From: Mesaphorura yosii
Taxonomy: Eukaryota; Arthropoda; Collembola; Poduromorpha; Tullbergiidae
NCBI GenBank assembly: GCA_009869945.1
Contig: WIXG01000311.1
Span: 29,670 to 93,669, forward strand
DNA: 64,000 nt
Direction of reading: 5' to 3'
Shown: positions 51,101 to 62,900 of the stretch, piece after piece
Layout of the letters: the number at the start of each line of letters is the position of its first letter
Position numbering within the stretch: the first letter of the stretch is position 1
Translations under genes and position numbers: made by a program
The notes under the pieces: generated by a model
Database searches by the model: none
Told to the model about the DNA's origin: nothing
Seen by the model: the letters and a program-made list of their open reading frames with translations, nothing else

Positions 51101-53858
51101 TGTGTCTCGTCGTCCAGCTCATGCGCTGAGCGTTTCTTCATTCCCACTTGCAAAAAATCGAATCAAGGCTGCAAAACTGTTGATAAGTGGCAGAAAGAGA
51201 TTTTGCATATCATACGCTGACGCTGACTGTGACTTTGTGATGTATGTCATGTATTGATCTGCAAGCTCGATCAGCAAAGCGTGAGTAATGATGTAGCATG
51301 AAAAGTATTCAATACTGCCTGGCTGTGTCTCATCAAGTTTTCTAACTGTACATTACGCATTCGCAAAGCGTTGCATGCATTATTGGTGCAGTGCAATGAA
51401 TCGTGTGGTATTTTCTATCACGAATCTGGAGTCATCTCCATCTGCATGCTCCGTACTCTATTTCTGTGCACAGTGCACGGTAATTGCTGGCATACAATTT
51501 GCGTTGCTATTATGACTCGGCATCTCACTCGTAAAGTGACACAGCAATCAGCAATGTGGTCCACACAAAACAGCAACAAGGATCCACTAACACAGTAAAC
51601 TGAACCACGATCATGCTTCGTGTTTCAAAAGTGTAATAAATATTTTCGTAAATTAGATTCAATTTTTTATTCGTGAATAACAATGTAATGAAATGCATTA
51701 ATCTTCCGTGCCTGCTATTATTACGACGCTGCTGTAGTCGTAATGTATTCAGAATTGTCTTCCTCCTCGTTACACAGCTCTGCCCGGTGTGTTATGCGCA
51801 ATTTGGGATACGGCCGCGGCGTCCTCCCATGAGCCCGTCCGTCCCTCTTGGGCTGGTGTCTTGTGTCTTGTCTCCTCAGTCGTCCTTATGTAATGTAGAT
51901 CGTACCAAATTGAGACCGAATTCAGGACGATGAGCGAGGCGATGAAGAAAGAAAGAAGGATTCAATGCAACTCAAAACCCCTCACTGTGACTAGCAACAG
52001 GTGGGAGATTTCTGTGCTATTGTGACCGAATCGATCGAAATCAAAATGTCTAGTCAGATACCTTGTACCCAATTTGACTAGCTCATTTAAATGTACATGC
52101 TCCTGTCCCATATACAAATATGAATGGTACCCGTATCCTATGTACGCGTACCCAGGCTCGGATTACGTTGGTCAGTTCTTGAGCATTCAGCCTGTGCCCA
52201 TCCAATTTGAAGTGTCCGTTTTGTAATTTCTACTGAATCCTGAGACTTTTGAGACAGAGGGTCTTCCGTCCGGCTTTGTTGAAAGAGAATGTCAGCGAAG
52301 ATTGACCTGGCTTGGGTTCAAAGTACAGTCAAAGAGCCCTTACGAGAGGCAGACCCGAACGTGCTTTGAAGAAAAAGCCGAGACTTTCGGGTGATGATGT
52401 GACGAATTCCCCTGGAGACAAGATAATGCACACCAATGCAATTATGTGCAGTAATTCAGTTTTACGAGGTACAAGTTGCTCATGGCAAGCGTCTCTGCTG
52501 ACCTTGGCTGGATGCAAGAGTTTGCTTTCGGGATGACTCATTGAAAATTGTTCGTCAAGCTCATATCCACTCGACTAGCGTGGCAAACATAGTCAGTGTT
52601 TTGATTTACATCACCTCAGGAATTAGGATTTGAATTTCTTGAACAAAGTACCAGTCTTGTCATATATTAAACGAAGAGCCTTTGTCCGGTCTACGGCACA
52701 AGCACGCAATGCTCAGTAGTGCCTGTGCCGAGGTATTAAACTTACACCTTTTTGTCTTTTGTGTTCGGTTCGTTCAGGTTCACTGGCTTATCTTCCATTT
52801 CTCCAAACATTGTATTCCATTCGGTGCCATCGCAAAGCGTGGTGCATTTCGTGAAGTTAAAAAAAACTCGTTCCAATACTCCACGTTTATGAAATTTATA
52901 AAGCCTGGCTTGGTCTGGCCAGCCAGACTGTTCAAGTGCAAGTGGCAATCTAAAAGGTACAAAGTTAAAATAAGGCGAGAATACTAGTCAAACTTGACTT
53001 GACTTTTGAGACCCAAAGCCAGTGCCACGCTGAAGCGGAGTTGAGAAATCGTACGTTGTGGTACACTACAAGAGCAAGAGCAATCAGCAGTATTCATCAG
53101 GTGTGCATCGTACAGAATTTACACCAGCTTCATCTACACCGCTGCCAGTGAGCAGTTGCATTGAGGAATAATATATTTGTAAGGTAAGGTAAGGATTACA
53201 AATGAAGAGTCGCCCCTAAAGCCATTTTGCTGTACATGACCATTGCATGCCATTAACCATCTTACAATTCTTGGCTGGCGAGTAGAAAGGAACGAGTCGG
53301 ACAGTTAGTTGATCTGAGGCTTCGACTTGAGTCTCATCTTCTCTCCTGCAAGATTACTCGCTCAGCGCAGCCAGCGTCCGTCCGTTGGCACTGCAAAGTT
53401 TATATCACGAGATGAGACTTTGCGGGTGTTAGTACAATGGTTCTTCGCAAATTGAAGAAACCGCAGTAACTGCTGAGCTGATGTGTCTTTAGTTTTTGGT
53501 GACGCACAAGCAAGTTTTTACTCACTCGGCACAGTCGCTTATCATCTGTGACGTGACCTTCATGGTACCCTGAACTGTTTACATTTGTGTATCTCTTTTT
53601 CGGTGCCGGGTTTCAGAATTAGATTCCGCGCTTCCATTCTTATCAGTTATCGGCAATGCTGTCAGATGGATACCACTGCTGCTACATGAGCTTAGAATAG
53701 TTCTTTGGTGCCAAATATCGTTTCCACGTACGTTTATCCGTTTAGTAAGTTCAGTTCAGTTGACTTTTTCCCTTCAAAAGTGTGAACGTGTGATATTTCT
53801 GTTTCGTGACTCATTTCAAGCAAATGTGATTATAATTGCTTTTCTGGTATTCTTACAG

Positions 53859-56800
53859 CCTCTCAGTTTGGTCGTTTCAAAAATCTGGGAAGTATATTAG
53901 CAAGAACAACAGTGGCAGTGGGAAAGATTCGCCGTATCCAATTTACTCGTCTACTCTGTCCCCGGTGTCACCAGCCCCACCAGCGTATGGGAACAACGGG
54001 ACTACTGTCGACGGCGTGAGACCGCCGCAGCAGCAACAACAGCCAATTTTGTCATCCACTTTACCACGACCTTCGAATTATCAAACATCGGTTCAGCTGT
54101 CACCAAGCATAAGGCAGGAAGCGGAACAGAGACCACGTGCCCTCAACAATTTGAATCGAACGAGCAGTAACATTACACTGAGCAAACCATCAAACTTGAT
54201 CAACCATAACAGAGGTTGTGGCCCTAGTGCGTCGTTTTCTGTATCTGCCAGTCGATCAACTCCAAACCTGAAAGAAGAACTGAAAGTCTATCAACCATTG
54301 ACTCCAAACAATCTCAGTGCCTCCAAATCACAATTAGTTGTACCACAGCAGCAGCACGCACGATCAAACTCTGTTTATCAGCCCGTTCCGAGTTCTGCTG
54401 CTGCCAGCCGAAGTGCTTCCGTAAAGCTTTGCAATAATAACGCAAACGCTAATCAGTATTACCAATTGCCAAGGACTCGACATCGCATCGTTTCCACTCC
54501 GCCGTGCGACAGTCACAAAAGGTTAGTGCAATTTCCGAACTCTGCCCCGTCAAATCCACCTTATGCGGAAGTATCGAATGAGCACGTGTACGGAAACTCG
54601 TCCTCTAGCAGCAACACTAGCACTCGAAAGAATTCCAGTGACTCCTCTTCGTCCAAGGAAGAATTTCCCAACTCGATCTCGACAATGTCCAATGACTCGT
54701 CCCCTAAAAGCACCACAGGACCGCCAGTTCGAGATCCTGCGAGCATAAAGCATGTGAAATATGGTCCTGGTCATGAGAAGTACCCGTCATGGCCCGTGTC
54801 TGCAGCGTCAGCTGGAGAAATTGACCCCGCAGGCGAATTATCGTCTAAAATGCTACCAAATGGTGGCAGTTCCAGAAGCAAATCATGGACTGAACAAACT
54901 GACTACCCCAAAGAAAAAGTACAATCTTACGCAAGGCCATACATGAAGAGAGCGAGTAACCATGGTTCATACACCCAACAACTGAAGACAGTTATGGAGT
55001 CCGAGCGACCTAAGCCCGCAGATGCGCCTTCACCTGCGAGCAATGGCGGCAGCACCATTGGACTTCCTGCAGTTCCACCGCCAATGGGCTACAGAGACCC
55101 GTACAAAATGAATGGCACTGCCAAGAGTCCAAACAAGAAAGCCTACATGCCAAAGGGAGGCGACGAAAAAGAGTACAACATTCCCTCACCGCCTGAACGC
55201 GACAGTGTTGGAAAAGCCTTGACTGAGGCAGATTTAGAAATTTATGCCAAAAAGTATGAAGAGCGAATGAGTCAGTATGCCCAATCAGAAGGCTACCACA
55301 GCTACATTTCAAGCGAGTGTTCTTCGTATATTAGTAGTGGGACTCCGTTCCTAGATCAGCTAAGGCGTGAGAGTGAATCAAATGAGGAGTTTTGGTGCGG
55401 AGACGCATGTGATCCAAACGACCCGCTCTTTAGCATGAGTCACTTGGCGACTAACGGACGAGAGAGTGTAACCACGGTTGTGACAAACAGTTCTGGCAGC
55501 TCCGGCACAGAAACACTAAAGTGGCAAGGGTCCAACGGCGACTTGACGGGCAACAGTATTAACAATAACAGTAGCAGTAGCAACAGCAGCAGTGCCGGAA
55601 GTGTTTCGGCTGGTTCTCGTGGATGGGAACGAAACATTACCCGCTCCGCTAAAGTTCCCTCGCCCAGGAAAATTCAACCAGACGCTGTTGTGATGCACAA
55701 CGGAGTTCGTCATATCAAGAGCAAACTAGAAGCCAACTCATCTCCGCTGAAGAAACAAGAACCCAACCTCAAGAAGTTCCCATTGAGCACTTACACGAGA
55801 CCCTCAGCGCTGACGTTAAGTTCAGAGAAAAAGCAGCAGGCGTCGGTCGCGACGGCTGCGAATTCCGCTGTACCTGAGATGGAGAAGTGTAACAAAATTA
55901 TCTCGCCTGTCACGCCAAGTCACACGGAGACGAAGCAAGGCTCGCCAATCATCGACACGAGCAAGCCACCGTCTGTAGCTGAACGAATTCTCGAATTGGA
56001 GCAGCAACAGTCACAGCAATCCTCCGTTTCCCTGAAATCAAATCCACTCCATCACCTTCAGGCGAGTGGAAATAATTTGACAACCTCATCGCCAGCCGCA
56101 CAAACCATGGTGAAAGACATTCCTACTGCGGGAGTATCCAATGACAATATTCCTTCATCGCAATGTAATGCCAACAATTTCACGGACAAATTTACCAAAT
56201 CGTCGTCACTCGCCAATCTCAGAGAAACTGCGTGCAAAGCACAGCCGCAGCATCCAGCAAGTGTCAGTCATCTTTCTGTGAAACGAGAAGAAGACCAAAT
56301 CAGTGCCAACCAGGCGTCACCGAGTTCACTGGGTTATCACAATATGTGGAGTCCGGCTTCATCAAGTGAGAGCAACTTGCTGAGATCAGCAGACCACCAG
56401 CACCGGAACAGCGGCAGCAGTACAAACAACGGCCAAGCGTCAACAGCAATATCCTACACGTATCTGGACCCAGAGAAGAAACACAAGGTTGATGATCATA
56501 CACTGAAAGTCATTCAGAAGAAGGCATTACTCGCTTATTACGAGCGCCACACCGGAAAGTCGGCCGCCGGCTCCCCGCCCGGACCAAATGACGAAGTCTC
56601 CTTGAGCCATTTTCCCGCGTCGTGCTTTTCGCCCACAAATGAAAGCGCAAGCAGAAGTTTCAGCGGCGGCGCCTGCAGCACCAATGAAGACACCGATAAA
56701 GATCTGTCACACTCAACGTTGCGATCACTTTCAACGCCTCGCGAAAACGACGGGACAAAATCAAACAACGTGAGTATGACAGAAGATTTATCACATCACT

Positions 56801-56997
56801 CGGCATCTGCGTATCCATCTCATCTGAATAAAGAAACCCGACCTGGCGACGTCTGCAATATTAATCAGCATAACAATAGTCCTTTGCTATCTAGTCACTC
56901 AGCTTCGTCCTGCACATCAGCTGAGTTTAACACGTCCAGAAACAATTCTACTGCCATCCACGGCCAATCAACTCACGATTTGTCCTCCACTCCAAAG
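53859..56997 (+). CDS. Shrm: Main exon of the Shroom-like gene
   Basis: This 3,139-base exon opens in phase 2 after TTTCTGGTATTCTTACAG and ends in phase 0 at CCAAAG|GTAAGT. It encodes residues 516-1561 of the composite protein. Conserved-looking islands lie in Ser/Asn/Gln-rich sequence: KHVKYGPGHEKYPSWPV (812-828), SKSWTEQTDYPKEK (855-868), an EGYHSY...FLDQLRRES block (992-1028), ETLKWQGSNGDLT (1066-1078), PPSVAERILELE (1218-1229) and YLDPEKKHK...IQKKALLAYYERH (1383-1412). These match my memory of the middle region of insect Shroom. Shroom binds F-actin and, through its C-terminal SD2 domain, recruits Rho kinase to apical junctions to drive myosin contraction. SD2 is not in this exon and would lie downstream. 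The exon is nearly certain; the family name is moderately certain. Confidence 0.93.
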
Positions 56998-59900
56998 GTA
57001 AGTCGACTTGTTTCGCTTCATTTTTATTGCTTAACATCTCCATTTCGTTTGCGCGCATCGCCACGTTGTAGACAATCTTGGCTGGTGTTAAATGCAGAGA
57101 CCACTGCATCATTGCATTGCATTTACTGCATTGAGTTGATAACAGCTGTGGTTTGAATTCTCATTGCGCTTATCCATGAGAAATTTGCAAACGTTTACCA
57201 AGATTTCACACACCGCATCACGACTGCCGTCGCCGTGTCGTAGCAAAGAACTTGCAGTGAATTTTGGCCTAATCGTTATAGACACCTAATTTATGCGTAT
57301 ACAAATTAAATAACTGTGTTAGTTTAATAACATTGTCAAAAGTCTTTCAGTTTGCACCTTCAAGCATGAGCACAGGCCGTCGCACTTCTTCGAAGCATGT
57401 ACAAAGTCGCAGCGCGACGAGTTGGTGGTGTGTTAAGTTTACAGTTAATTCTTAGAGATATGGACTGGCTGCACTTTTTAAAAGGCAATGGAATCAGATA
57501 AGTCTTCTGTCGCTGTCTGCATCATCGCACCACAGCGCCGCACTGCACCGTCGCGTCTTCGTCATGTTATTCGGCTTCATTGAATAAATAAATGCTCAAT
57601 GAGTTCAGTCGCTGAGTTCATGCTGCAACATTATTGCAAAATTATTGCATTCTGTTACTGTGAGGCTGTACGGACTACCAGTCTGGTGCGACAAGGTGGG
57701 TGCGAGTTCCTCGGATAAAGTTTCATCGGTATTGTTATTGCTGTTGCTTTTGCTGTTACAGTCACACTCCACCACTCGGACTCGTTCCTTGCATACAAAT
57801 GAAGCAAACGAGCAAACCGTTTTCCAAGTCAAGCGAGAAGCGAGGAAGAGAATTCGAATTCGATTCTTGAATAATGCGCGTATATATTCTGTATCGTCGC
57901 ATTTGGTAATTATTGTTTGGCTCTCCAGGGCAGTGCTGAATTCATCAATTTCATTCTTTCGAGTTTTTTGACAATCGCCTGTTATTCAGCCCGCGTGCAG
58001 TATTGTTGAGGAATTCCACGTAAATGTCAGTACGATTTAAATTCGATATCCTCGATTGCGCTTTGATTGATTTACGCGGTAGCACCCTTGCACGGCTTCA
58101 TTAGGCACGAAAAAGGTGTCAATACAGGCTGCAATTTTTTTCGTATGAATGGAGGTAGCGTTGCAAGGTCACTGGGCAAAGAAATTGAAATTGGCATCTC
58201 ATCTAAAGGGCAGTTTGAAAGGCCGTGACAGATTCTGAGCCACCAGAAGGTATTTATTGTTATACGGCCTCAACTCGAATTAATGCAATTCGTGGTTTCC
58301 TGAATATTATAACGTATATCACCTTGCGAAAACTGTCTAATCGGTTTAATGTTTCAAACCGGTTGCCAAAACAAGTGCATTTGCGAATGTAAGGAATGTA
58401 GCGTTTCGGACGACGTGTGGATCCTTTTTTATGACCAGCGAGAGTGGAATACCGTTAGGAATTCTCTAACACTCATTTTCAATTTATGCATTAACAACAG
58501 CATGGCAAATTCAGAGCCAGGAGAAGGGTGGACAGCCACAGCCGCGTAATACAGCTTAATGCTCATGCTCACAGATGCATGCGCTTCACCGTGTTATGAA
58601 TTCGAAGCTGCCCACTTAATCCATTATCGCAAAGTTGCATCTTAATAATCACAATGATAATAGCACTATTGTTGTTCAGGAACCGTTTCAGAAGAAAGCC
58701 AATAATTTGTTTAGAAATATGCTAAATATTCATGTTATTGTTTGGTCGCTCACACAGTTAATTTGGAAACCAGCGGTTGAGCATGCCGCGTCCATTACTA
58801 ATCCTTTGAGGTGGGCCGTCGTGTCACCTTTACTCAAACGCTGGCCGCTACTTTGGTTCCAAGGTAGATTCATGCGCTGGGTGCATATTTTGGTGAAAAA
58901 CAAAGTAAACTCCGTGGAATGGGCTGCAGCGTTTGAATAGATCATTAATTAATAAAGAATTTCTGACGGATAATGGATTGGACGCCGGAATGGTAGGAAG
59001 AATGAACAACAGAGTGGTACGAGCTGTCAAACTTTTTGCGAAGTTACTTTGCCATGCCAAGTCTTTAATGATGACTTGCTATAATCTTTTCAATAAACTC
59101 TCATTAGTAACAGAATGCCATTCCTGCCAAGAAGTACTTTATAAGGTTAAAGTTGATGAGGATGCGGAGATTTTCTTTGTGTCGTATTTATGCTTAAGCT
59201 CTTGCCGTTGTTGTGATTACGACGTGAGAAACTACAACAATGCAAAATATTTTATGTTGGCTTCCACGTGGTGGATTGGAATGCGAGTTTTTTGGACAAG
59301 ACAAGTTTTGAGTTTACTTTTTGTGCATTCTCCTCTTTCTTCTGGACTTTATTTATTCTTGAATTGTTGTTGGTGTTTATCGCCGCGCTGCGTTCCATCA
59401 TCAAACAATTTATGCACTATTATGGCGCTGCAACTCCGTCCGCAGGCCTTATTACTATTGTCATTCATGAATTTCAGCCCAGCTCCCAAAGTGTATTCAT
59501 GATAAAGAAGACATTGTTATCGTGCTCCATGAACAAAGTATGCCAGTTAGAGCGTTGCAGGTCGTTAATTTTTTCCATTCTTTCTTTGTACGCATTTCGG
59601 ACTACCCACACATTCCGGAATTCGTTGCACGGGCTAAAAAAACTCGTCTAGCGCTTCCCATCCTTACAAGCGCTGAATAACTAATGACTCGGTGCGTTTA
59701 TTTGAATGTTAAATGAGCAAGTAATCATTATTATACAGCGCTTCACTGATTAGCATTCCTCCAGGAAACGCACACACGTGGATCATTTACCGCAGTAAAA
59801 AACTGGTTCGGGGCATCCTCTCATTGAAAGCGTGTAAATCATCGAAACCCGCAATGAATTGACAACGCGAAAATTTATAGTTGACAGGCCAGGATGAAAA

Positions 59901-62900
59901 AGAGCACTAGCGAAAATATTAATTAGAATGTCACCAGGTCACGTCCGTAGTTCACGGAGCACGCACAGAAGAAAAGCCGGGTTTCTAATAGCCAACACGG
60001 TAAAGCCGTAAAATTATTTCTTTCAAAATTTACGACCTGGAACAGTTTGCGTGTGGTGCAAATATTAGGATGGTTGCGTTCGTGTGAAAACAATTGCCTT
60101 ATGCATTCTGTCACATAAATCATCACAGCACAGCAACAGCTTCGGCATGGAAGGGCATTTCATTCATTGTGATGAAAATTATTGTGGACTTTTTGTGAGT
60201 GCGCGTTTCCATTGCCAATGAGCGTAGAAGCGCAGTGAAAGAAAGAAATGTTTTCGGTAATTAGATTCAAGTCCAAAGCATCAAGTCAAGAAGTGCAAAC
60301 TTATTCGCAGAAAGGAATCCAGTTTTACTACGGGCAAGCAAAAAGTCAATCTGTAGGAATTCTTGAATTACAGTGCCTTATATGGATATTTGAACAGCTT
60401 TCAACGCATGTATCGATGCAACAAAATTTAAATGCTTGTCTTTGCGCAGCGGAGAAGAAAAAATTGGACTCAAATCTAATTACTTTCAAGCACATCTTTG
60501 ACAGGACTTGCGATAATTCACATGGAAATGCACGCATTGTACGACGTCCAAGAACGGCCTTGGAGCAAGGTTATTGTACTTTATAGAAGGATTGAACGAC
60601 GAAACAAGCTTGCATCTCGTTAATGATGTTGGTCATTTCATTAGAATTGAGATAACGTGTGTCTGTGAACTGTAACGCAAACACAACAATGCAGTGTCCA
60701 CGAACTCATTCTTGTAAATCTCTTCCTCTTTCCTTGTCCAACAACAGACAGCAGATCATTCTGGATTATGTAATTGCTAAGAACAGAGATTCAGAGGTTT
60801 TTATTTACATTTATGGCCTGAGCCGATGATACAACGCACAAATTGACAATGTTCATGCCTCGAGTCAATTCCACTGCTATCCGTCCATCTTGCACTGCGA
60901 GGTTTGTGATCAGGAATATTTTATGGTCCTTCTTTGTACTCGCGCAAATCCCAAACAAATTGTAATTCCACCTTCCCGTCTTATTATTATTTTTTCGCAT
61001 TGTTATCATAATAAGTCTTTTATATTTCGTCTCTCGCTGTCTTGCACGCGGCCAGCCTCCACGCAACTTCAGCCTCTGCTCTTGCGTTATACAACGTTTG
61101 ACTTTATAATAATTCGTCTTCATTACTGCAAATTGCAAGCATCACATGAAAATGAAGACTCGGTACAAACCATGTGCATCGTGAATTCTCCTTCTGCACG
61201 GGATAAGACAGATCGAATGAATGGAGTGAATAATAAGAATTACTTATAACGGTAACCGACTTTTTCAATTTGACAAATTGCTCTTTCCGGGATGATCAAT
61301 TAGAGCCCGACTTGGACTTGGTCGTGGTCTTACCTCACCACCTGAAAGATACTATTGGAGGCGGAGATGACCTGAACTTATTCCATCCAAAAATTGCTAT
61401 GATTGAGTTTGCTAATTCAAATTTCAAACAGATGTGGCTTTCCAACTTGATTCTGCTTCCATTCTGATCGTCACTCATTTCTGCCAAAGTCAATCGCAGC
61501 TGCGATCAACTCAAAGGCGGAAAATGCGAACCGAAATTAAACGAGTTGCGATAGAAAGAATGTCCCGTTATGTTATTATTATTAATACAATTGGGATTGA
61601 GGTTTTAAAAGGTCCACTTTTTATTAATTGCTCTTTCCTGCCTTTTTAGCATACGCCGCGAAGCCAAGTGCCTTATGTTTGTGGTTTGCTTTGAGGGTTG
61701 ACTCTTTTTCATGTAACTTGTCAGACAGTTGCACAGCAAATATGATGGATGACAGTATATTCAAAGTAAGACGTGTGGCAAATATGTCACGGCAAGGATT
61801 TTTGCAGCGAAGTCGACTTTTTTATGAATTTGTGCAAAATCCAGTTACTGTAAAAATATTTTTTCAATGTCGTCGTATTTTCGTATCGTGTATTCGTGCT
61901 TTTCAGTCGAAATATCTTATTTTTACGGCTTTTATTTCAATTTCCAATTTCACCCAAGATGAAGAAGTTGAGCGGGTAGTGTCATTATCTCACCCACGTT
62001 TCAGATCTTGGTAACATTCGTTCATGTGAATCATTACAAGACATGACGAATGATTAACAAGCTGGCGGAATTCTTTCCAAAGCATCCTGAAACATTTTTA
62101 TAATAGTAATTGTGGCAGGGCGCAGTAACACCGATGCTGAGTAAAAGGCGGATAATTCGTAGCCTGGCATGCCGACTCGGGTTAATTGGGACAAATGGAG
62201 AACCGTGTCGGTTCATTGTTCCAATTATTCTTATTCTATCACGTCTTCCTCAGGAATTTGGAGGTTTTAATGCGTTTTAACTAAATTTGTAGATGAGCTG
62301 GCTTTTAAAAACACACCTACTTGCGAGGAAAATGGTCAGAAGTTGTAAAATAAATTACGTAGGAAACCGAAGCTGGTTCTCTTTCTGTCAGCAGAGCAAG
62401 GGCTGGGTGGACGGCTCACGTCTGAGGGATGCTCGCATTTCTTGCATAATGGCATTCGTGCATTACTTTAATAAGAAAATAACGGCGAATGAAGTATCAT
62501 TTTACATTGTTATAGTCCTTCGTCAGAGCATTACGACAAAGTGTTGCGCTGGGCAAAATATCTGCCAAATATGTAACAATGATGACATGAGATTGAAACC
62601 TGGCTTGGCGTGCATTTGAATAAATGAATATGGTCAGCGATACTGCTGGCATAGTGAAGGTGTGATGCATGATGAATATGGCCATTTTTCACTCAAGTCA
62701 AATGGGTGGCTCAGGCGCCCAGCTTTTGCGTACTTCTTAATTCCTTGGCGAAATAATGCAACTTTTCTACCCTCAATTGTGCCTTACTTATTGTTGAGGG
62801 GATTATCTCATCATCTCATTGTATCCTCATTGAATATTGTGTTTAGTCAGGCTGGGTACGAGAGAAATTTGTACAATTGTACTGCAATTGATTGCAGAAA

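Larger units (their letters stand above)
28746..53858 (+). other. Intron 2 of the Shroom-like gene (about 25 kb)
   Basis: It runs from GTAAGT at 28746 to the acceptor TTTCTGGTATTCTTACAG ending at 53858, both in phase 2. It contains the Tc1/mariner remnant at 37.0-38.0 kb, a zinc-finger-like fragment at 42.0 kb and short coding-like patches at 52.06-52.23 and 53.03-53.17 kb. Between these I see nothing supportable. The longest open frame (133 codons near 50.0-50.4 kb) is hydrophobic and unrecognisable. Alternative promoters or cassette exons of the host gene may hide here. Confidence 0.6.

Noticed and set aside
53173-53194. Short tandem GTAAG repeats before the main exon
   Set aside because: Simple-sequence slippage; they resemble splice donors but no open frame with a start leads into them in the right phase.
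58933-59502. 189-codon open frame on the plus strand
   Set aside because: Longest intronic ORF, but composition is random-like, no domain, overlaps open frames in other registers, and no splice or poly(A) context.
61270-61467. Acidic, coding-looking frame (DDQLEPDLDLVVVLPHHL)
   Set aside because: No ATG, no convincing acceptor, and no phase match to the host gene; the opposite strand gives an equally plausible frame.
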